From WTJX01 sp045106295 (GTDB taxonomy: Bacteria > Bacteroidota > Bacteroidia > Cytophagales > JAAEPT01), in the NCBI GenBank assembly GCA_045106295.1, contig JBGCEI010000040.1, forward strand, positions 1 through 19,507: a DNA stretch of 19,507 bases, given 5' to 3'. Shown here one piece after another: positions 1-5,977 of this stretch (within the stretch, counting starts at the first letter, position 1; every line of letters starts with the position of its first letter). The notes beneath the pieces are model-generated. The model was given only the letters and a program-made list of their open reading frames with translations, searched no databases and was not told the origin of the DNA. The translations under genes and the position numbers were made by a program.

Positions 1-189
1 GTCGATGGATATCAAGCATTTTTTGGAGGTACAGACGCTAACTTGATTACAGGTAACTTTAATGATATTACAGAAGCTGATTTAACTCCAGCAACAGCAG
101 TTACATCAGGTGCTTTTGTTACTGGTGCTACTGATTGGAAATTTGCAGATAACTGGATTTTGCGTGATCTTAGTGACATAAAATACTAG
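1..189 (+). CDS. C-terminal end of an unidentified, probably secreted protein (5'-truncated)
   Basis: Frame 1 is open from the first base to a TAG at 187-189, giving 62 residues that begin VDGYQAFFGG and end WILRDLSDIKY. The gene's start lies outside the window. The fragment is rich in Gly, Thr, Ala, Asp and aromatics, with no charged helix or membrane segment. It ends in TDWKFADNWILRDL, which is reminiscent of the Trp-rich ends of Bacteroidota secreted or surface proteins. I cannot name the family from 62 residues. A strong terminator follows 30 bp downstream, so this is the last gene of its transcript. The reading frame is secure; any function is unknown. Confidence 0.7.
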   Translation, partial: VDGYQAFFGGTDANLITGNFNDITEADLTPATAVTSGAFVTGATDWKFADNWILRDLSDIKY

Positions 190-219
190 GTGATATTTAA
201 AGAAAAATAATTAATGCGA

Positions 220-251
220 CCTTGTATTGATCTTCAATACAAGGTTTTTTT
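220..251 (+). terminator. Rho-independent terminator
   Basis: There is a perfect 11-bp stem, CCTTGTATTGA at 220-230 pairing with 234-244, with a 3-nt loop (TCT) and a run of seven T at 245-251. It ends the transcript of the truncated gene at the left edge and insulates the next gene. Confidence 0.92.
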
Positions 252-312
252 ATGTCTTATGAAAAAGGGTTGACAATATTTTATTATATTTACCATACAT
301 AACTTTTAGGTC

Positions 313-753
313 ATGGAAGAAGAAGAGTATCAATATGAAAATGAAGAGCGGTCAATTTTAGCACGAATACTAAGTGTGACCAATATTTTAGGGTTAGGAG
401 TAATTATAGCATTGGCTGTAGTTATTGAAATACTACTTACACAAAAAGTAGATGTGCAGAAAGAAAACAAGGTATTGCTACGAGAACTGGATCAGAAAGA
501 TTCTGAGCTAGTGTCTTTGACAGCTGCTAATGGTGACTTGTTCGACAAGCTATCTCAAGTAGAGAGTGATCGTGGATGTTCAGCTTATGAGAAAAAATTA
601 ACAGCTACTCGAAGATTATTAGCAAAAGCAAAGAGTGATAATTACAAAATCTTAAAAACATTCCAAGATCAGACATCACAATTAAAGAGTTTGTCTGAAA
701 AGACAAAGATTCTAGAATCTTTCATGGATGATGGAACTAACTTTCCTCAGTAA
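313..753 (+). CDS. Small single-pass membrane protein with a coiled coil, function unknown
   Basis: The 146-residue product starts at ATG 313 with a very acidic N-terminus (MEEEEYQYENEE). One hydrophobic segment follows at about residues 21-43 (SVTNILGLGVIIALAVVIEILL). From about 45 to 137 the sequence is Lys/Glu/Leu-rich with heptad-like spacing (ELDQKDSELVSL, LSQVESD, LKSLSEKTKILES), suggesting a coiled coil. There is no cleavable signal peptide. The likely topology is an N-terminal anchor with a rod domain; orientation is not evident. A single Cys occurs near residue 96. I do not recognise the family. It stands alone between a terminator and the repeat region. A TTG at 270-272 and a TATATTTA at 285-292 lie upstream, but their 12-bp spacing is too short for a normal Bacteroidota promoter. 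Confidence 0.75.
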   Translation: MEEEEYQYENEERSILARILSVTNILGLGVIIALAVVIEILLTQKVDVQKENKVLLRELDQKDSELVSLTAANGDLFDKLSQVESDRGCSAYEKKLTATRRLLAKAKSDNYKILKTFQDQTSQLKSLSEKTKILESFMDDGTNFPQ

Positions 754-770
754 AATAACTAAAGTCTTAC

Positions 771-794
771 AATTAACGTCGTTTTCGAGTAGTC
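771..794 (+). repeat. Fragment of the palindromic repeat element (left end only)
   Basis: These 24 bases match the first part of the full element that starts 8 bp further on (803-891) at about 21 of 24 positions, then the similarity stops. It looks like a decayed or truncated tandem copy. The stem-forming CCC of the first hairpin has become TTT here, so the hairpin is weakened. Confidence 0.7.
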
Positions 795-802
795 AAACTA
801 AC

Positions 803-891
803 AAATTAACGTCATTCCCGAGTAGTCGAGAATCCCAAACAATTAACCTCTAGCTAATAGGTCTGAGATCTCCACCTACGTTGAGATGACG
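803..891 (+). repeat. REPIN-like palindromic element, copy upstream of the GIY-YIG gene
   Basis: This 89-bp copy aligns without gaps to 1318-1406 with 80 of 89 identical bases by my count. The element is closed by the inverted pair CGTCAT (810-815) and ATGACG (886-891). Inside are two further hairpins: TTCCCGA-GTAG-TCgaGAA on the left (one mismatch in this copy) and ATCTCCAC-CTAC-GTtGAGAT on the right (one mismatch). The middle, with AGC...tCT, could form a third weak stem. It lies 97 bp upstream of the GIY-YIG start codon. Confidence 0.85.
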
Positions 892-988
892 ATGGTTTAT
901 GGAGGGACTTTTTCGAGGAGATAAGGAGTGTTATTAAGCGTGAAAATGATGAGTTTTTCGTGAATTCCATTCAAACTAAAAATCATTT

Positions 989-1291
989 ATGTTTGGAAAA
1001 GGAGGTTATGTTTATATTGTATCCAACAAAAGAAGAACAGTATTATACATAGGTGTTACAAGTAATTTATATAACCGTATTTACGAACATAAAAACCAAG
1101 AAGGGGCGAAATTTACTTCAAAATACAATTGTACAGATATCGTTTATTATGAATTCTTTGATTCTATAGAAGAAGCAATAGATAGAGAAAAGGTGCTTAA
1201 AAAATGAAATCGTGAGTGGAAAGATAAGCTTATTAATAAGATGAACCCTGAGAAGAAGGGTTTGTTTAATGAGATTACAGAGATGCAGTAA
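989..1291 (+). pseudogene. GIY-YIG nuclease domain protein (UPF0213/YhbQ-like), interrupted by an in-frame TGA
   Basis: The open part (989-1207, 72 residues) carries the GIY-YIG fold signatures: YVYIVSN, then LYIGVTSNLYNRIYEH with the conserved Arg, then FDSIEEAIDREKVLKK with the catalytic Glu in REK. After TGA at 1205-1207 the same frame continues with NREWKDKLINKMNP to TAA at 1289-1291. This is the expected C-terminus of the small YhbQ-like family of about 90-100 residues. As I recall relatives, the stop position holds Trp (LKKW.R.WK), so one G-to-A change of TGG explains it. The family cuts DNA and belongs to a fold used by homing and repair nucleases. The gene lies between two copies of a palindromic repeat. 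The catalytic core survives upstream of the stop, so residual activity or readthrough cannot be excluded; pseudogene is the simplest reading. Confidence 0.82.
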
Positions 1292-1317
1292 ATGTGGAGT
1301 TGATTAAAAACACTAAT

Positions 1318-1406
1318 AAATTAACGTCATTCCCGAGTAGTCGGGAATCTCAATCAGTTAAACTCCAGCTAATAGGGCTGAGATCTCCACCTGCGTGGAG
1401 ATGACG
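1318..1406 (+). repeat. REPIN-like palindromic element, copy downstream of the GIY-YIG gene
   Basis: This is the better-preserved 89-bp copy. Its outer inverted repeat is CGTCAT (1325-1330) with ATGACG (1401-1406). The inner hairpins are perfect: TTCCCGA-GTAG-TCGGGAA (7-bp stem) and ATCTCCAC-CTGC-GTGGAGAT (8-bp stem). Between them CTC(C)AGC and GCTGAG can form a third stem with one bulged C. The predicted fold is therefore a closed three-arm structure. It begins 27 bp after the TAA that ends the GIY-YIG frame and lies in the same orientation as the upstream copy. Confidence 0.87.
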
Positions 1407-1437
1407 AAGTTATAAGCGAAAGCGGGAAAAAAGACAC

Positions 1438-1471
1438 AAAAAAAACCGATAAGAAACTCTTATCGGTTTTT
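1438..1471 (-). terminator. Terminator of the rpsF-rpsR-rplI operon
   Basis: A 14-bp perfect stem pairs 1441-1454 with 1458-1471 around a 3-nt loop, with core ACCGATAAGA. Read on the minus strand it is followed by an uninterrupted T run (the A run at 1438-1445). It lies about 25 bp beyond the rplI stop. The flanks are A-rich and T-rich on both sides, so it may also stop plus-strand transcription. Confidence 0.9.
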
Positions 1472-1496
1472 GAATTCTATAAAGAAGAATTGTTAC

Positions 1497-1946
1497 TTAC
1501 TCAGAAACAATTTTGATAGTAATAGTAGGTCTGATCTCTTTGTGAAGATCTAATACCGCTTCGTACTCACCAATTTCTTTGATGTTTTTGTCTTTCAATG
1601 AGATTCTTCTTCTGTCAACCTCATATCCTTTGTTTTTCAATGCGTCAGATACTTGTAAAGCAGTAATAGCACCGAAAATTCTTCCGTTGTCTCCTACTTT
1701 AGTAGCGATATCTACAGCGCCTACAGTTTCTAACTTAGTAGCCAATGCCTGAGCATCAGTTTTCAGTTTTTCTGCTTTGTGAGCCGCTTGCTTTAAATCT
1801 TCAGCGTGAACTTTCTTGTTAGTACTGTTAGCTAAAATAGCAACACCTTGAGGGATCAGGTAATTTCTACCGTATCCAGGCTTTACATTTACAAGATCGT
1901 TTTTGTAACCTAGTCCAGCTACGTGTTCTTTTAATATGATCTCCAT
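1497..1946 (-). CDS. rplI: 50S ribosomal protein L9
   Basis: The 149-residue product matches L9 over its full length. The N-terminal domain starts MEIILKEHVAGLGYKNDLVNVKPGYGRNYLIPQGVA, the rRNA-binding L9 signature with the conserved Gly/Tyr/Asn-rich loop. A long connecting helix follows (about residues 42-75, rich in Lys/Ala). The C-terminal domain contains GRIFGAIT and ends in the beta strand TITIKIVSE. L9 binds 23S rRNA near the base of the L1 stalk. It is third in the operon after rpsF and rpsR, 7 bp after rpsR, and a strong terminator follows. The ATG start at 1944-1946 matches the family start exactly. Confidence 0.97.
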   Translation of the reverse strand: MEIILKEHVAGLGYKNDLVNVKPGYGRNYLIPQGVAILANSTNKKVHAEDLKQAAHKAEKLKTDAQALATKLETVGAVDIATKVGDNGRIFGAITALQVSDALKNKGYEVDRRRISLKDKNIKEIGEYEAVLDLHKEIRPTITIKIVSE

Positions 1947-1953
1947 TATATTT

Positions 1954-2211
1954 TTATTTTAATGAGTCAGTTACGTATGGAAGCAACGCTATGTGACGAG
2001 CTCTTTTTATTGCTTGACCAACTTTTTTCTGATATTTTAAACTTGTACCTGTTAACCTTCTAGGTAAAATTTTACCTTGCTCATTTACAAATTTTAATAA
2101 GTAATCAGGGTCTTTGTAATCAATGTATTTGATTCCAGACTTTTTGAATCGACAGTACTTCTTTCTGTACTCGTTCTTCTTACTGTGAATAGGTTCGTTT
2201 ACTAGTGTCAT
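1954..2211 (-). CDS. rpsR: 30S ribosomal protein S18
   Basis: The 85-residue product has the S18 signature: KYCRFKKSGIKYIDYKDPDYLLKFVNEQGKILPRRLTGTSLKYQKKVGQAIKRARHIALLPY. S18 pairs with S6 on the 30S platform and binds 16S rRNA. The ATG shares one base with the rpsF stop (TAATG at 2211), so the two are translationally coupled, which suits 1:1 heterodimer production. Cys20 is the only cysteine; the zinc-type CxxC ribbon of some S18 proteins is absent. Length is normal for the family. Confidence 0.97.
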   Translation of the reverse strand: MTLVNEPIHSKKNEYRKKYCRFKKSGIKYIDYKDPDYLLKFVNEQGKILPRRLTGTSLKYQKKVGQAIKRARHIALLPYVTDSLK

Positions 2212-2570
2212 TACGCTGTTGCCTCCTCTTGTTTAGGTTGTTTCTTTAATTTTTTTCTTTTTGCATTGTAAGCAATCGAGTGCTTGTCCAATACAGTTGT
2301 CAAGAAACGTAATATTCTTTCGTCTCTTCTTAGTTCCAACTCTAATTTTGCTATTGCTTCAGCAGGAGCTTCAAATTCAAAAAGATTGTAAAAACCAGTG
2401 CTTTTGTGTTGGATTTGGTAAGCCAATTTTTTTAGGCCCCAATTCTCTTCGTTTACTATTTTTGCACCAAGCTCTTTCAAAAGCTTTTTGTATTTGCTTA
2501 CAGCATCCTTCATCTGAGCATCAGACAAAACGGGAGTCAATATGAATACTGTTTCGTAATTTTTCAACAT
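2211..2570 (-). CDS. rpsF: 30S ribosomal protein S6
   Basis: The 119-residue product begins MLKNYETVFILTPVLSD and contains NWGLKKLAYQIQHKSTGFYNLFEFEAPAEAIAKLELELRRDERILRFLTTVL, the complete ferredoxin-like S6 fold. A basic, Ala/Glu-ending tail follows (KRKKLKKQPKQEEATA). S6 dimerises with S18 at the 30S platform. It is the first gene of the operon; there is no ssb or priB between rpsF and rpsR, unlike in many other phyla. The promoter lies close upstream. The leader is too short to hold the S6:S18 feedback hairpin known from other bacteria. Confidence 0.97.
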   Translation of the reverse strand: MLKNYETVFILTPVLSDAQMKDAVSKYKKLLKELGAKIVNEENWGLKKLAYQIQHKSTGFYNLFEFEAPAEAIAKLELELRRDERILRFLTTVLDKHSIAYNAKRKKLKKQPKQEEATA

Positions 2571-2590
2571 AATTTAAAATTTTAGGACTG

Positions 2591-2621
2591 CAAAGATAGT
2601 GAGAATTTTAAATACTACCAA
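2591..2621 (-). promoter_or_regulatory. Bacteroidota-type promoter of rpsF
   Basis: On the minus strand the -7 box TATCTTTG (2591-2598) matches TAnnTTTG exactly. A TTG -33 element lies at 2619-2621, 20 bp away, within the usual 17-23 bp. Transcription should start around 2583-2587, giving a leader of roughly 15 nt to the rpsF ATG. Confidence 0.8.
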
Positions 2622-2627
2622 CTACTG

Positions 2628-2725
2628 ATTGAGATTTTGAGATTGTAAGATAACGAGACTATGAGACATGAATACTTTGATACTCATTTCTTAGTGTCTT
2701 AAAATCTTAAAGTCTAACAATCTTA
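2628..2725. repeat. Degenerate 8-nt-periodic intergenic sequence with mirrored halves
   Basis: The first half reads as octamers of the form TTGAGATT, TTGAGATT, GTAAGATA, ACGAGACT, ATGAGACA. The second half reads TTAGTGTC, TTAAAATC, TTAAAGTC, TAACAATC, which is the same TNAGANTN pattern on the opposite strand. The halves can therefore fold on each other imperfectly (for example 2640-2646 with 2717-2723). It fills the gap between two minus-strand genes. It may serve as a weak terminator of the lipoprotein gene, but there is no T run. Confidence 0.5.
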
Positions 2726-2726
2726 T

Positions 2727-3272
2727 TTAAAGGCAAGTATTTCCACCTGTTGTTCTTACTGCTCCTGATTGTATGACTACTGGTGGAGAAGTAGTTACGG
2801 TATTACTTGTGTTTCCATCTCTGTCTTTCAAAAAGATGGAGAAGGTTACTGTATCACCTTTTGCTAATAAGTCTATACTTTCTACTCCTGTAAAAGTACG
2901 TTCTAAAGTAATAGTCCCTTTAATAGAAGATTCTGAAATATTTAATTCCTCTAAAGACAAACCTTCTGTTAGGCTGGTTGCTCCAGCAGTATCTAATATG
3001 AAAATAGAATCATTACAGCCTGCATTTAGCCGATTAGCTTGAATAAAAAAGAAGTCATCGTTGCCACCTAAGTTTCCATCACCATCTTCAAATTCTGTGG
3101 TAATAATGACTTGATCTATTGGAGTAGTGGACGTTCCAGTGGTTTGAGTTCCATTAGCCCGTGAAATGTCTACAAACTTCAAAGAAGGAATTTTTGATTC
3201 CTTTGGTTCTTTATCGCACGAAAGAATCAGTGCGCAAGCAATAAATAATGTAACTTTGAGTAATGAATTCAT
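2727..3272 (-). CDS. Predicted lipoprotein, function unknown
   Basis: The 181-residue product starts MNSLLKVTLFIACALILSCDKE, a short signal peptide with a lipobox ending at Cys19, so it should be lipidated and sent to the outer membrane or periplasm. The mature part has an EDGDGNLGGNDDFFF stretch, an acidic Gly/Asp loop that often binds calcium in Bacteroidota secreted proteins. A beta-rich segment follows (GTITLERTFTGVESIDLLAKGDTVTFSIFLKDRDGNTSNTVTTSP), typical of an Ig- or fibronectin-like sandwich. Two further Cys near residue 111 and at 180 may pair. Its ATG lies inside the start of the divergent LuxE-like gene (10-bp overlap). I do not recognise a named family. Confidence 0.8.
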   Translation of the reverse strand: MNSLLKVTLFIACALILSCDKEPKESKIPSLKFVDISRANGTQTTGTSTTPIDQVIITTEFEDGDGNLGGNDDFFFIQANRLNAGCNDSIFILDTAGATSLTEGLSLEELNISESSIKGTITLERTFTGVESIDLLAKGDTVTFSIFLKDRDGNTSNTVTTSPPVVIQSGAVRTTGGNTCL

Positions 3273-4315
3273 CTTCTGTCAAAGATAGTACAATTTGTAA
3301 ACAGTTCGAAGCGCCTCATTTGTTCTCTGTAACAAAAGAAAATTTCGATCAGGCTGCTTTATCCCTTTTTAGATGGCAAGCAGAATACGTTCTTGTATAC
3401 AAAAGATACCTTAATTACTTAAAGGTACAGGCAAAAGACATTCACACCATTCAAGATATCCCTTATTTACCGATTACGTTCTTTAAAAGTCAAACCGTTT
3501 TGGCGAATAGCTTCACACCAGAAGTAATTTACAAAAGCAGCGGAACAGGTGGGAATAGAAGTCAACACCTTGTTGCAAATACAGCGCACTATTTAACAAA
3601 TTCGAGAGCCATTTTCGAACAGCAATACAGTTCATTAAAAGGATTCCATGTGTTGGCATTATTGCCGTCTTATCTGGAACAAGGAGATTCATCTCTTGTT
3701 GCTATGGTATCGGATTTTATAAATGAGAGCCAGCCTGCCGCTAGGAATGGTGGTTCATCTCTCTCAGGTTTTTTTTTAGATGACTGGAGTAAATTGTCGC
3801 GAGCATTGGCGGAAGCCAAGCAAACAGATCGAAAAACATTATTTATAGGAGTGACTTATGCCTTATTAGATTTTGCAGAAAGCCACCCACAAGATTTATC
3901 TCACTGCATCATTATGGAAACAGGTGGAATGAAAGGTAGAAAGAAAGAAATGACACGGACGGAAGTACATAGACAATTATGTGCTGCATTCCAGTCAACG
4001 GAAATTCATTCGGAATACGGAATGACGGAGTTATTGTCTCAAGCGTATGCAAAAAAAGGCGGACTGTTTTCTACACCTCCGTGGATGAAGGCGACTACCA
4101 GACAGCTAAATGATCCATTTCAAGCACAACTAAATGGAAGGCAAGGAGTACTGCAATTTATTGATTTAGCAAACTATGCTTCCTGTGCTTTTATTGAAAC
4201 GCAAGATATGGGAATAGTATACGATTCTGGTGATTTTGAAGTGATTGGTAGAATGGATAATAGTGAGAGTAGGGGGTGTAGCTTGATGTACACAGATAAA
4301 AAAATGAGTAATTAA
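3263..4315 (+). CDS. LuxE-like acyl-protein synthetase (ANL superfamily)
   Basis: The 350-residue product has the LuxE/ANL adenylation hallmarks. SSGTGG at residues 92-97 (in YKSSGTGGNRSQHLV) is the nucleotide phosphate-binding loop. METGGMKGRKKEMTRTEVH is typical of the LuxE family, SEYGMTE at 250-256 is the A5-type adenylate motif, and YDSGDFEVIGRMDNS near the end matches the D(x)GDF...GR motif before the hinge. The large C-terminal ANL lid is missing, as is usual in LuxE. LuxE activates a fatty acid as acyl-AMP and holds it as an acyl-enzyme; the substrate here is unknown. No lux reductase genes are nearby, so bioluminescence is not implied. The first 10 bp overlap the divergent lipoprotein gene. 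A slightly later start is possible but no in-frame ATG exists near it. Confidence 0.85.
   Translation: MNSSSVKDSTICKQFEAPHLFSVTKENFDQAALSLFRWQAEYVLVYKRYLNYLKVQAKDIHTIQDIPYLPITFFKSQTVLANSFTPEVIYKSSGTGGNRSQHLVANTAHYLTNSRAIFEQQYSSLKGFHVLALLPSYLEQGDSSLVAMVSDFINESQPAARNGGSSLSGFFLDDWSKLSRALAEAKQTDRKTLFIGVTYALLDFAESHPQDLSHCIIMETGGMKGRKKEMTRTEVHRQLCAAFQSTEIHSEYGMTELLSQAYAKKGGLFSTPPWMKATTRQLNDPFQAQLNGRQGVLQFIDLANYASCAFIETQDMGIVYDSGDFEVIGRMDNSESRGCSLMYTDKKMSN
3280..3287 (-). promoter_or_regulatory. Candidate promoter -7 box of the lipoprotein gene
   Basis: On the minus strand TATCTTTG matches TAnnTTTG exactly and ends 7 bp before the lipoprotein ATG. Twenty bp upstream is TTC, one base off the TTG -33 element. 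Transcription would start within a few bases of the ATG, giving a nearly leaderless mRNA. The box lies inside the annotated 5' end of the divergent gene. Confidence 0.5.
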
Positions 4316-4330
4316 CAATAAATAATTAGT

Positions 4331-4348
4331 AAAAAAAAAAAAAAAAAA
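4331..4348 (+). repeat. Uninterrupted A18 homopolymer
   Basis: Eighteen consecutive A lie in the 93-bp gap between the LuxE-like gene and the rqcH-like gene, 60 bp before the latter's ATG. A tract this long is prone to slippage. It is intergenic, so any effect would be on spacing or curvature rather than on frame. Confidence 0.9.
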
Positions 4349-4360
4349 TGAAAAGAATGA

Positions 4361-4403
4361 ATTCTAATAGTCTAATATCTAGTATCTAAAGTCTAGCGTC
4401 TCA
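4361..4403 (+). repeat. 7-nt-periodic degenerate intergenic sequence
   Basis: The stretch parses as TAATAGTC, TAATATC, TAGTATC, TAAAGTC, TAGCGTC, a run of TARNRTC-like units directly before the rqcH-like gene. It has the same flavour as 2628-2725, with period 7 rather than 8. Function unknown. Confidence 0.5.
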
Positions 4404-4408
4404 AAAAA

Positions 4409-5977
4409 ATGCACAACAATTACCATTTCTTAAAACGACTTGTTCCTAGCTTATCTACTAGGTTAGAAGGGATGGTGATGAAAACGTGTTTCTCGCAACA
4501 GAAGGATGAACTCATTATCGGGTTTGCTTCGCCTGATGATGAATGTTATATAAAAGCCTATTTAGATAGTCAGTTTTGCTGCTTGTCGTTTCCAGGCTCA
4601 TTTGCTAGGGCAAAAAAGAATTCCATAGATCTATTTAGTGAGTTGTTGGAGAGGAAAGTAGAAAGCATTGTGATGTATGCTAACGAACGTGCTTTTGGAA
4701 TTTGTTGTAGCGATGGGTTTGAGTTACTCTTCAAAATGCATGGAAATAGGGCGAATGTAATGCTTTACCAGAATGGAACGCAACTCTGCATTTTTAAAAA
4801 TAAGCTACAAAATGACCTAGGTGTGAAACTGACTAATTTACATAGAACAATAGATCAGGATGCATCTGCTTACGAAAAGGCTGAAGGTGATGAACGTAAA
4901 CTGTTTCCAACATTCGGGAAATTGCCTTTGCAAGAGCTGATGAAAAGGGGGTATGAGGAGGATGGAAATCTAATTAGGCGATGGAATGTGTTACAAGATC
5001 TATTAGATGAGATGGAAACGAATCCATTTTACATTTGTAGAGTAGACGAGTCCATTAAATTATCATTATTTCCGATAGGGGAGGTGCTTAGTGAATTAGC
5101 TGACCCTATGGAAGCGGCTGATACTTTTTTTAGTACCTACATTCGAGAGAATTCTTTTTTGAAGGTTAAGAAAGAGCAGCTAAAAGAAGTAGAGAAGACG
5201 ATTATTAAATCAGAGAATTACGTTCGCCAGAACAGAAAAAAGCTAAGTGAATTAACCGATCAGTTAGCCTACAGCAAAATAGGTGATTTGCTGATGGCAA
5301 ACTTACATACTATTACTAGCGGACAAACTTCGGTGCAATTGGTTAATTTTTATGATGAAAATAAATTATTGGAGATTCCGTTGAAACGAGATTTAAGTCC
5401 TCAATTGAATGCTGAACGCTATTACCGAAAAGGGAAAAATCAGCAAAAGGAAATAGATCAACTAGAAGCAAATAGCGCAGAGAAGGAACGTCAATTAGAA
5501 AAATTATACGCTAAGCTGAAAGAGCTTGAACAAGCTGACAGCATAAAAGACCTGCGGAAAGATTCCCCGAAAGGGAAAAAAGTAGTGAAAGAAGAATTGC
5601 CATTTAAACAATTTGAAGTCGACGGTTATGCTGTTTGGGTAGGGAAAAATGCAAAAAACAATGATTTTTTGACACTAAAACACGCCAAAAAAGAAGATTT
5701 ATGGTTGCATGCAAAAGATGTATCAGGATCGCATGTAGTGATTAAATCAAAATCAGGTAAAGTGATTTCTGCTCGTACCATAGAGAAAGCAGCGGTTTTA
5801 GCAGCGTACTATTCCAAACGTAAAACAGATAGCCTTTGCCCTGTGATTGTAACCCCTAAAAAATTTGTTCGAAAAGCTAAAGGAGCACTCCCTGGTCAGG
5901 TAATAGTTGAAAAGGAAAAAGTAGTTCTGGTAGACCCGGGTGATTTTGAAAAGCTGTTTAAAACGAGTACCAAGTAG
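4409..5977 (+). CDS. rqcH: NFACT / RqcH-like ribosome-associated quality control factor (DUF814)
   Basis: The 522-residue product has the Rqc2/RqcH (FbpA) plan. The NFACT-N-like part (about 1-200) contains FELLFKMHGNRANVMLY, equivalent to the family's L.G..SN..L strand. A Lys/Glu-rich coiled coil of two helices spans about 250-375. The NFACT-R (DUF814) domain holds DLWLHAKDVSGSHVVIK at 430-446, matching the family's D.W.HaKd.pGSHVvi core, followed by AAVLAAYYSKRK. In bacteria RqcH binds split 50S subunits carrying nascent chains and adds alanine tails that mark the chains for degradation. Its FbpA alias reflects an older fibronectin-binding annotation. The NFACT-N half is divergent, so tRNA-binding residues cannot be confirmed by eye. 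ffh follows downstream with its own promoter. Confidence 0.9.
   Translation: MHNNYHFLKRLVPSLSTRLEGMVMKTCFSQQKDELIIGFASPDDECYIKAYLDSQFCCLSFPGSFARAKKNSIDLFSELLERKVESIVMYANERAFGICCSDGFELLFKMHGNRANVMLYQNGTQLCIFKNKLQNDLGVKLTNLHRTIDQDASAYEKAEGDERKLFPTFGKLPLQELMKRGYEEDGNLIRRWNVLQDLLDEMETNPFYICRVDESIKLSLFPIGEVLSELADPMEAADTFFSTYIRENSFLKVKKEQLKEVEKTIIKSENYVRQNRKKLSELTDQLAYSKIGDLLMANLHTITSGQTSVQLVNFYDENKLLEIPLKRDLSPQLNAERYYRKGKNQQKEIDQLEANSAEKERQLEKLYAKLKELEQADSIKDLRKDSPKGKKVVKEELPFKQFEVDGYAVWVGKNAKNNDFLTLKHAKKEDLWLHAKDVSGSHVVIKSKSGKVISARTIEKAAVLAAYYSKRKTDSLCPVIVTPKKFVRKAKGALPGQVIVEKEKVVLVDPGDFEKLFKTSTK

Noticed and set aside
270..292. Promoter for the 313-753 gene (TTG with TATATTTA)
   Set aside because: The spacing is 12 bp, far below the usual 17-23 bp, and the -7 box ends in A instead of G.
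1205..1207. TGA as selenocysteine or as a recoded Trp codon
   Set aside because: No SECIS-like hairpin is apparent. Certain genes here use TAA/TAG stops and TGG for Trp, so nothing supports recoding; a nonsense mutation is simpler.
771..1406. CRISPR-like array (three similar segments in a row)
   Set aside because: The units are 89 bp with internal hairpins and are separated by a gene, not by uniform spacers. No cas genes are present. They fit a dispersed palindromic element.
2261..2545. Plus-strand frame opposite rpsF
   Set aside because: It is fully contained in a certain ribosomal protein gene on the other strand and has no recognisable domain.
3263..4315. Bioluminescence (lux) operon
   Set aside because: Only a LuxE-like enzyme is present. 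No luciferase or LuxC/LuxD genes occur, and LuxE-like enzymes are common in non-luminous Bacteroidota.
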